DNA from: Acidovorax sp. DW039
GTDB taxonomy: Bacteria; Pseudomonadota; Gammaproteobacteria; Burkholderiales; Burkholderiaceae_C
NCBI RefSeq assembly: GCF_037101375.1
Contig: NZ_AP029019.1
Location: forward strand, 3,572,001 to 3,636,000
Direction: 5' to 3'
DNA: 64,000 nt
The notes under the pieces were generated by a model. That model was not told the DNA's origin, made no database searches, and saw only the letters and a program-made list of their open reading frames with translations. This document shows, piece by piece, positions 56,936 to 64,000 of this stretch. The number at the start of each line of letters is the position of its first letter. The stretch's first letter is position 1. Position numbers and translations under genes: made by a program.

Positions 56936-57436
56936 TTATTGACGGGAAATCTGGCCGTTATAGAGCCGCACCCGGTCCCCAATGCGCAGGTCGCCAGGAG
57001 AGCTCACGTCATACACGCGATAACCGCCGCGATCCAGTTGAACGGATATGCGGTAGCTCTCGGCATAGCCGGAGTTGTTGTGACCTTCAATGGCGTTGCC
57101 TGCGACGGCGCCGCCAATCACACCCACAGCGGTGGCCGCAGCACGGCCTGAGCCCTTGCCCACCTGGTTGCCCAGAAGGCCACCAACCACTGCACCCAGC
57201 ACAGCGCCGCCGCCGGAGGTTTGGCCAGAACCACGGCTTTGCAGCACTTCAATATTGGAAACGCGCCCAAACTCTGTACCTTGAGGGTAGTAGTTAGTGG
57301 TGGGGTAAGCGGGTGCAGCCCCTTGGTAACCACCGCCGTAGTAGTAGGGATCGGGACGGTTATGGCCGCAAGCTGTCAGGGCCAGGGCCGCCACTGCTGT
57401 GCAAGCCAGAGCGGCAGATCGTTCCAAAGAAGGCAT
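56936..57436 (-). CDS. Glycine-zipper 2TM-domain lipoprotein
   Basis: A 166-residue envelope lipoprotein. The start at 57436 has CAAGGAG upstream; a longer frame is ignored. The lipobox LTAC gives Cys23. A Tyr/Pro/Gly-rich linker (about 27-55) leads to the glycine-zipper region (GAVLGAVVGGLLGNQVGKG, then AVGVIGGAVAGNAIEG, about 78-120). A C-terminal strand-rich part resembles the SlyB/17-kDa antigen family. Such proteins affect outer-membrane stability. Confidence 0.85.
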   Translation of the reverse strand: MPSLERSAALACTAVAALALTACGHNRPDPYYYGGGYQGAAPAYPTTNYYPQGTEFGRVSNIEVLQSRGSGQTSGGGAVLGAVVGGLLGNQVGKGSGRAAATAVGVIGGAVAGNAIEGHNNSGYAESYRISVQLDRGGYRVYDVSSPGDLRIGDRVRLYNGQISRQ

Positions 57437-57635
57437 CAGAATTCTCCTTGTAGGGGCAAAAAAGTTGCGGCACACCAACGGCACGCAACGCCTAGCCAGT
57501 GGGTACAGGTTACTTCAACGCGCCACATTCGGTGAGAGTGCACACGGCGCATCAAGGTGCCCGTAACAAGCTCTACCAAACGTAAGAAAAAGCTGACGAA
57601 GCCGCCGCCCTGTGCGCCCTGTGGATGGACAGTGA

Positions 57636-58082
57636 TCAGGCTTTGCCCGTGGAGCCGTAGCCGCCCTCGCCACGCTCGGTGGCCACAAAATCCGTGACAA
57701 CATTGAACTGCGCCTGCACCACCGGCACGATGACCATCTGGGCCAGACGTTCCATGGGCTCGATGGTGAAGGCCACATCACTGCGGTTCCAGGCGCTCAC
57801 CATCAACTGGCCCTGGTAGTCACTGTCGATCAACCCGACAAGGTTCCCAAGCACGATGCCGTGCTTGTGCCCCAGCCCCGAGCGGGGAAGGATCAACGCG
57901 GCATAGCCGGGGTCCTTGAGGTACATGGCAATACCCGTGGGCACCAGTTGCCAGGCGTTGGGTTGCAGTGTGAGTGGTGCATCCAGACAGGCGCGCAAAT
58001 CCAGCCCGGCACTGCCTGGGGTGGCATAGGCAGGCAGCTGCTCGGCAATGCGGGGGTCGAGAATCTTGATGTCGATCTTCAT
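57636..58082 (-). CDS. dut: dUTP diphosphatase
   Basis: A 148-residue trimeric enzyme that cleaves dUTP to dUMP and pyrophosphate, keeping uracil out of DNA and supplying the thymidylate precursor. The five dUTPase motifs are visible: GSAGLDLRA (23-31), [10 protein letters not shown] (66-75), GLIDSDYQG (83-91), ERLAQMVI (110-117) and the Gly-rich [10 protein letters not shown] tail that closes over the substrate. The start at 58082 agrees with the family. It follows coaBC, a pairing known from E. coli, but a terminator lies between them. Confidence 0.95.
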   Translation of the reverse strand: MKIDIKILDPRIAEQLPAYATPGSAGLDLRACLDAPLTLQPNAWQLVPTGIAMYLKDPGYAALILPRSGLGHKHGIVLGNLVGLIDSDYQGQLMVSAWNRSDVAFTIEPMERLAQMVIVPVVQAQFNVVTDFVATERGEGGYGSTGKA

Positions 58083-58130
58083 GGAGCGATCCGTTCAAAC
58101 CATTGATGTTGTGAATGCCGCAGGGGCATG

Positions 58131-58156
58131 AAAAAACCTTCTGCATCGGCAGAAGG
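58131..58156 (-). terminator. Rho-independent terminator of coaBC
   Basis: Minus-strand stem CCTTCTGC / GCAGAAGG with a four-base loop followed by six T residues, between coaBC and dut. Confidence 0.85.
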
Positions 58157-58221
58157 CCAAACAGGGGAAGTGCTGAGAGCGCGGAGTTTGCCGGGAAAAA
58201 ACAGAGAACCGATCGACAGGA

Positions 58222-59436
58222 TCAGCGCGACAACCGCCCGGCGATTTCAGTCACCAGCTGCTGGGCCAGAACCCGCTTGGAGGCACGCGGCAGTTCCCGA
58301 TGCCCCTGCGCATCTACCAGCAGCAGCGCATTGTCATCCTGCCCGAAGGTGGCCGGGCCAATGTTGCCTACCAGCAAAGGCACCCCTTTGCGCGCGCGCT
58401 TGGCTGTGGCGTGTGCCAGCAGATCATGACTCTCGGCGGCAAAGCCCACACAGTACAAATCGCCCGCCTGCGCACGAGGCGACTGCGCGACCTGGGCCAG
58501 GATGTCGGGGTTCTCTACAAAATGCAGCGCTGGGGGCTGGCCGGAGCCATCCTTCTTGATCTTTTCTGTGGACTGCGTAGCCACCCGCCAGTCAGCCACC
58601 GCTGCAGTCGCTATAAAAACAGTAGCTGCCTGCGCTTGCTGCTCAACCGCCAGCAGCATATTTTGTGCAGATTTCACGTCCACCCGCTTCACGCCACGGG
58701 GCGTGGGCAGATGCACGGGGCCTGCCACCAGCGTCACATCGGCACCGGCCTCACGGGCGGCGCGGGCAATGGCAAAACCCATCTTCCCGCTGGAAAGGTT
58801 GGTAATTCCGCGCACGGGGTCGATCGCTTCAAACGTCGGCCCGGCGGTGATCAACACCTTGTGCCCCGCCAGCACCTTGGGGGTAAAGAACGCAATGACC
58901 TCGTCCAGCAGCTCTTCGGGTTCCAGCATGCGCCCGTCACCCGTTTCGCCACAGGCCTGGTCCCCACGGCCCACGCCCAGCACTAGGGCGCCATCGGCGG
59001 CCACCTGGGTCAGGTTGCGCTGGGTGGCGGGGTGGGCCCACATCTCACGGTTCATGGCGGGCGCAAGCAGCAGGGGCACCCGGTCGATAGGGCGAGCAAG
59101 GCACATCAGGCTCAACAACTCGTCTGCCCTGCCCTGCACCAGCCGTGCAATGAAATCGGCACTGCACGGGGCAATCACAATGGCATCCGCCGCGCGGCTG
59201 AGGTTGATGTGCGGCATGTTGTTGGGCTCGCGGGCATCCCATTGCGAGCCATAAACAGGCCGTCCCGACAGCGCCTGCATGGTGACCGGGGTGATGAACT
59301 GCTCGGCCGCCTCGGTCATCACCACCTGCACCGTGGCCCCGGCCTTGATGAGTTGACGACAGAAGTCCGCCGCCTTGTAGCAAGCCACGCCTCCACTCAG
59401 ACCCAGAACAATGTGTTTGCCAGCAAGCTCATTCAT
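58222..59436 (-). CDS. coaBC: Bifunctional phosphopantothenoylcysteine decarboxylase/synthetase (CoaBC)
   Basis: A 404-residue enzyme for two steps of coenzyme A synthesis. The N-terminal flavin-dependent CoaC decarboxylase (residues 1-185) has [12 protein letters not shown], the [20 protein letters not shown] segment with the family His, and PAMNREMW with the substrate-binding motif. The C-terminal CoaB synthetase (190-404) has [18 protein letters not shown] and the [11 protein letters not shown] segment. A stretch near residue 265 ([17 protein letters not shown]) coincides with a copy of the dispersed repeat on the minus strand (58608-58654), read in frame. It is divergent from pyrG. Confidence 0.93.
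   Translation of the reverse strand: MNELAGKHIVLGLSGGVACYKAADFCRQLIKAGATVQVVMTEAAEQFITPVTMQALSGRPVYGSQWDAREPNNMPHINLSRAADAIVIAPCSADFIARLVQGRADELLSLMCLARPIDRVPLLLAPAMNREMWAHPATQRNLTQVAADGALVLGVGRGDQACGETGDGRMLEPEELLDEVIAFFTPKVLAGHKVLITAGPTFEAIDPVRGITNLSSGKMGFAIARAAREAGADVTLVAGPVHLPTPRGVKRVDVKSAQNMLLAVEQQAQAATVFIATAAVADWRVATQSTEKIKKDGSGQPPALHFVENPDILAQVAQSPRAQAGDLYCVGFAAESHDLLAHATAKRARKGVPLLVGNIGPATFGQDDNALLLVDAQGHRELPRASKRVLAQQLVTEIAGRLSR
58608..58654 (-). repeat. Dispersed repeat-like segment, copy 7, inside coaBC
   Basis: On the minus strand, GCGGTTGAGCAGC, AAGCGCAGGCAGCTACTG and TTTTTATAGCGA resemble the repeat consensus, but the encoded protein segment looks ordinary for CoaBC. It may be a true insertion absorbed by the gene or a partial coincidence. 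Confidence 0.5.
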
Positions 59437-59519
59437 GGGCGCGAATTTAGCAGACCCGGCACATGCACCCCGGCACGCTCAAGGTGTTGGAAGGTCAGGG
59501 GTCGCTGCCATGCCCCATC

Positions 59520-59525
59520 TATAAT
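59520..59525 (+). promoter_or_regulatory. -10 element of pyrG
   Basis: Perfect TATAAT 27 bases before the pyrG ATG in the 116-base divergent gap. No good -35 element at the usual spacing. Confidence 0.5.
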
Positions 59526-59546
59526 CCCAATTTCCCACCACCATAA

Positions 59547-61211
<1,665 letters not shown>

Positions 61212-61221
61212 GGAAGTGACG

Positions 61222-62079
61222 ATGCAACTCTGCGGATTCAACATCGGTCTGGACCAGCGTTTCTTTTTGATTGCAGGCACCTGCTCGATCGAGAGTCTGC
61301 AGATGTCGCTGGATGTCGCGGGGCAGCTCAAGGAAGCCTGCACCGCTCTGGGCATCCCGCTCATCTACAAAGGCTCGTTTGACAAGGCCAACCGCTCCTC
61401 CGGCACCAGCCAGCGCGGCGTGGGGCTGGACAACGGTCTCAAGATCCTGGACGAAGTGCGCCGCCAGACGGGCCTGCCCGTGCTCACCGACGTGCACGAC
61501 GAGTCCCAGGTGGCCGAAGTGGCCAGCGTGGTCGATGTGCTGCAAACCCCCGCCTTCCTGTGCCGCCAGACCGACTTCATCCGCGCCGTGGCGCAGTCGG
61601 GCAAGCCCGTCAACATCAAGAAAGGCCAGTTTCTGGCCCCTTGGGACATGAAGAACGTCATCGACAAGGCGCGGGCGGCAGCAGCCGAAGTCGGCCTGTC
61701 GGAAGACCGCTTTCTGGCCTGTGAGCGCGGCGTGAGCTTTGGCTACAACAACCTCGTGGCCGACATGACCAGCCTGGCGGAGATGCGCAAGTCTGGCTCG
61801 CCTGTGGTGTTTGATGTGACCCACTCTGTGCAAAAGCCCGGCGGCCTGGGGGCCGTGAGCGGCGGCGCGCGCGACATGGTGCCCGTGCTGGCCCGCGCCG
61901 GTGTAGCGGTGGGCGTGGCAGGCCTCTTCATGGAAACGCATCCCAAGCCTGCCGAAGCCTGGTCGGACGGCCCCAACGCAGTGCCGCTCAAGCACATGAA
62001 GGCACTGCTGGAGACGCTGGTCGCGCTGGACGACATCACCAAGAAAAACGGATTCCTCGAAAACAACTTTGGAGCCTGA
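61222..62079 (+). CDS. kdsA: 3-deoxy-8-phosphooctulonate (KDO-8-P) synthase
   Basis: A 285-residue enzyme that joins PEP and arabinose-5-phosphate in the route to KDO for lipopolysaccharide. The ATG at 61222 follows AGGAAG; the GTG at 61216 is too near that site. Motifs: [24 protein letters not shown] (substrate loop), [20 protein letters not shown], and the [11 protein letters not shown] segment. It overlaps no neighbour but is only 10 bases after pyrG, so it is very likely in one operon with it. Confidence 0.96.
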   Translation: MQLCGFNIGLDQRFFLIAGTCSIESLQMSLDVAGQLKEACTALGIPLIYKGSFDKANRSSGTSQRGVGLDNGLKILDEVRRQTGLPVLTDVHDESQVAEVASVVDVLQTPAFLCRQTDFIRAVAQSGKPVNIKKGQFLAPWDMKNVIDKARAAAAEVGLSEDRFLACERGVSFGYNNLVADMTSLAEMRKSGSPVVFDVTHSVQKPGGLGAVSGGARDMVPVLARAGVAVGVAGLFMETHPKPAEAWSDGPNAVPLKHMKALLETLVALDDITKKNGFLENNFGA

Positions 62080-62082
62080 GAC

Positions 62083-62373
62083 ATGAGCAGTGGGTACATC
62101 ATCGCGTCCGTAACCGTCACCAACCCCACGCAGTACGACGAGTACCGCAAGTGGAGCACGCTGGCCATGCAGGCCCACGGTGCAGAGGTGTGCGTGCGCG
62201 GCGGCAAGGTGGAAGTGCTGGAGGGTGACTGGAACCCCGGCCGCACCGTGATCCTCAAGTTCCCCACGTTTGAAGCAGCGCGCGCTTTTTACGACACTCC
62301 CGAATACCAGAAAGCCAAGGCGGCGCGCGAAGGCGCTGCCATCATGCGCATGGTGTGCGTGGAAGGCGTCTGA
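62083..62373 (+). CDS. DUF1330 protein
   Basis: A 96-residue protein of the dimeric alpha-beta-barrel type. It begins GYIIASVTVTNPTQYDEYRK and contains ILKFPTFEAARAFYDTPEYQ, the two blocks that define DUF1330. No enzymatic role is established. It starts 3 bases after the kdsA stop and is therefore probably co-translated with it. Confidence 0.9.
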   Translation: MSSGYIIASVTVTNPTQYDEYRKWSTLAMQAHGAEVCVRGGKVEVLEGDWNPGRTVILKFPTFEAARAFYDTPEYQKAKAAREGAAIMRMVCVEGV

Positions 62374-62417
62374 GCGGGCCCTGCGCGCCGGGCAGAAACT
62401 TTTTGCCCGCCACAGAT

Positions 62418-62467
62418 TTGCTCTCTAATTGATAGCTGCCAGCGCTTTACCAACAAGCGCTGGAGCC
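62418..62467 (-). repeat. Dispersed ~50-bp repeat, copy 8 (inverted)
   Basis: On the minus strand: GGGCTCCAGCGCTTGTTGG, TAAAGCGCTGGCAGCTATC and AATTAGAGAGCAA. It lies between the DUF1330 gene and eno. Confidence 0.8.
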
Positions 62468-62480
62468 CGGTTTGATTTGA

Positions 62481-63788
<1,308 letters not shown>

Positions 63789-63883
63789 TCGGAATCAGGG
63801 GCAGGACCGCCACAATCATCTGATCGGCGGCCCAGGCCCTCTCTCACGCCTCTTCGTCCACCTGCGCACTCACAGCCCCATCC

Positions 63884-64000
63884 ATGAGCACACGCCTCAT
63901 CCCCGTGGTTTTGCTGGCATTGCTGGCTGCCGTGCATGCGCAGTTGTGGCTGGGGCGGGGCAGCCTGCCCCAGGTGGCGGCCATGCAGCAAAAAATTGAC
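63884..64000 (+). CDS. ftsB: Septum formation initiator FtsB (3' end outside window)
   Basis: The first 39 codons are visible: a short start, a hydrophobic helix (LIPVVLLALLAAVHAQLWLG) and the beginning of the region that becomes a coiled coil (MQQKID). The position right after eno and the membrane-anchor pattern match FtsB, a division protein that pairs with FtsL and FtsQ at the septum. The frame is open to the window edge. Confidence 0.75.
   Translation, partial: MSTRLIPVVLLALLAAVHAQLWLGRGSLPQVAAMQQKID

Overview
The window is high-GC chromosomal DNA from a betaproteobacterium, most likely Comamonadaceae and probably Acidovorax or a close relative. This rests on the gene order pyrG-kdsA-eno-ftsB, the parC/transglycosylase/parE block, the CoaBC-Dut pair, and a short dispersed repeat of about 50 bp (core AAGCGCAGGCAGCTATCAAATC). 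From memory, this kind of repeat is common in that family. The genus is an inference. I see no rRNA, tRNA, CRISPR array, prophage, transposase or integrase.

Bases 1-17100 form an iron-acquisition region. It holds the tail of a DUF3325-like membrane protein, five TonB-dependent siderophore receptors, a PepSY/PiuB-like membrane protein with a 67-residue partner, a DUF4198 periplasmic protein, and a membrane M48 metallopeptidase on the other strand. A Fur-box-like palindrome lies at 7441-7459. The last two receptors are tandem paralogues sharing a 93-bp identical block.

Bases 17100-25400 are mixed: an HPF/RaiA-type ribosome factor, a TerB-like protein, an NhaR-type LysR regulator divergent from a small membrane protein, a tannase/feruloyl-esterase lipoprotein with its upstream LuxR-type regulator, a compositionally different 110-residue orphan (23325-23657) whose flanks resemble integron cassette ends, and a succinate-semialdehyde dehydrogenase.

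Bases 25600-34900 carry a MexEF-OprN/BpeEF-OprC-type efflux operon, an HSL-like hydrolase whose nucleophile serine is replaced by Glu, a divergent LysR regulator with a perfect 32-bp palindrome before its start, and two small proteins. Bases 34900-41100 carry an alpha-E/ATP-grasp pair separated by an 84-bp duplication of the alpha-E start region, comEC with a dispersed repeat inside the reading frame, and a RidA-family protein.

Bases 41100-64000 are mostly housekeeping: a chemoreceptor, topoisomerase IV (parC, parE) with a lytic transglycosylase between, an MFS transporter, a methyltransferase, dapA, bamC, a metallo-beta-lactamase-fold protein, a DUF1232 protein, two small lipoproteins, a RoxA-like cupin oxygenase divergent from an FKBP isomerase, dut, coaBC, pyrG, kdsA, a DUF1330 protein, eno and the start of ftsB. 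I found no clearly undescribed multi-gene system. The most unusual items are the cassette-like orphan, the repeats built into coding sequence, the duplicated start region and the serine-less hydrolase.
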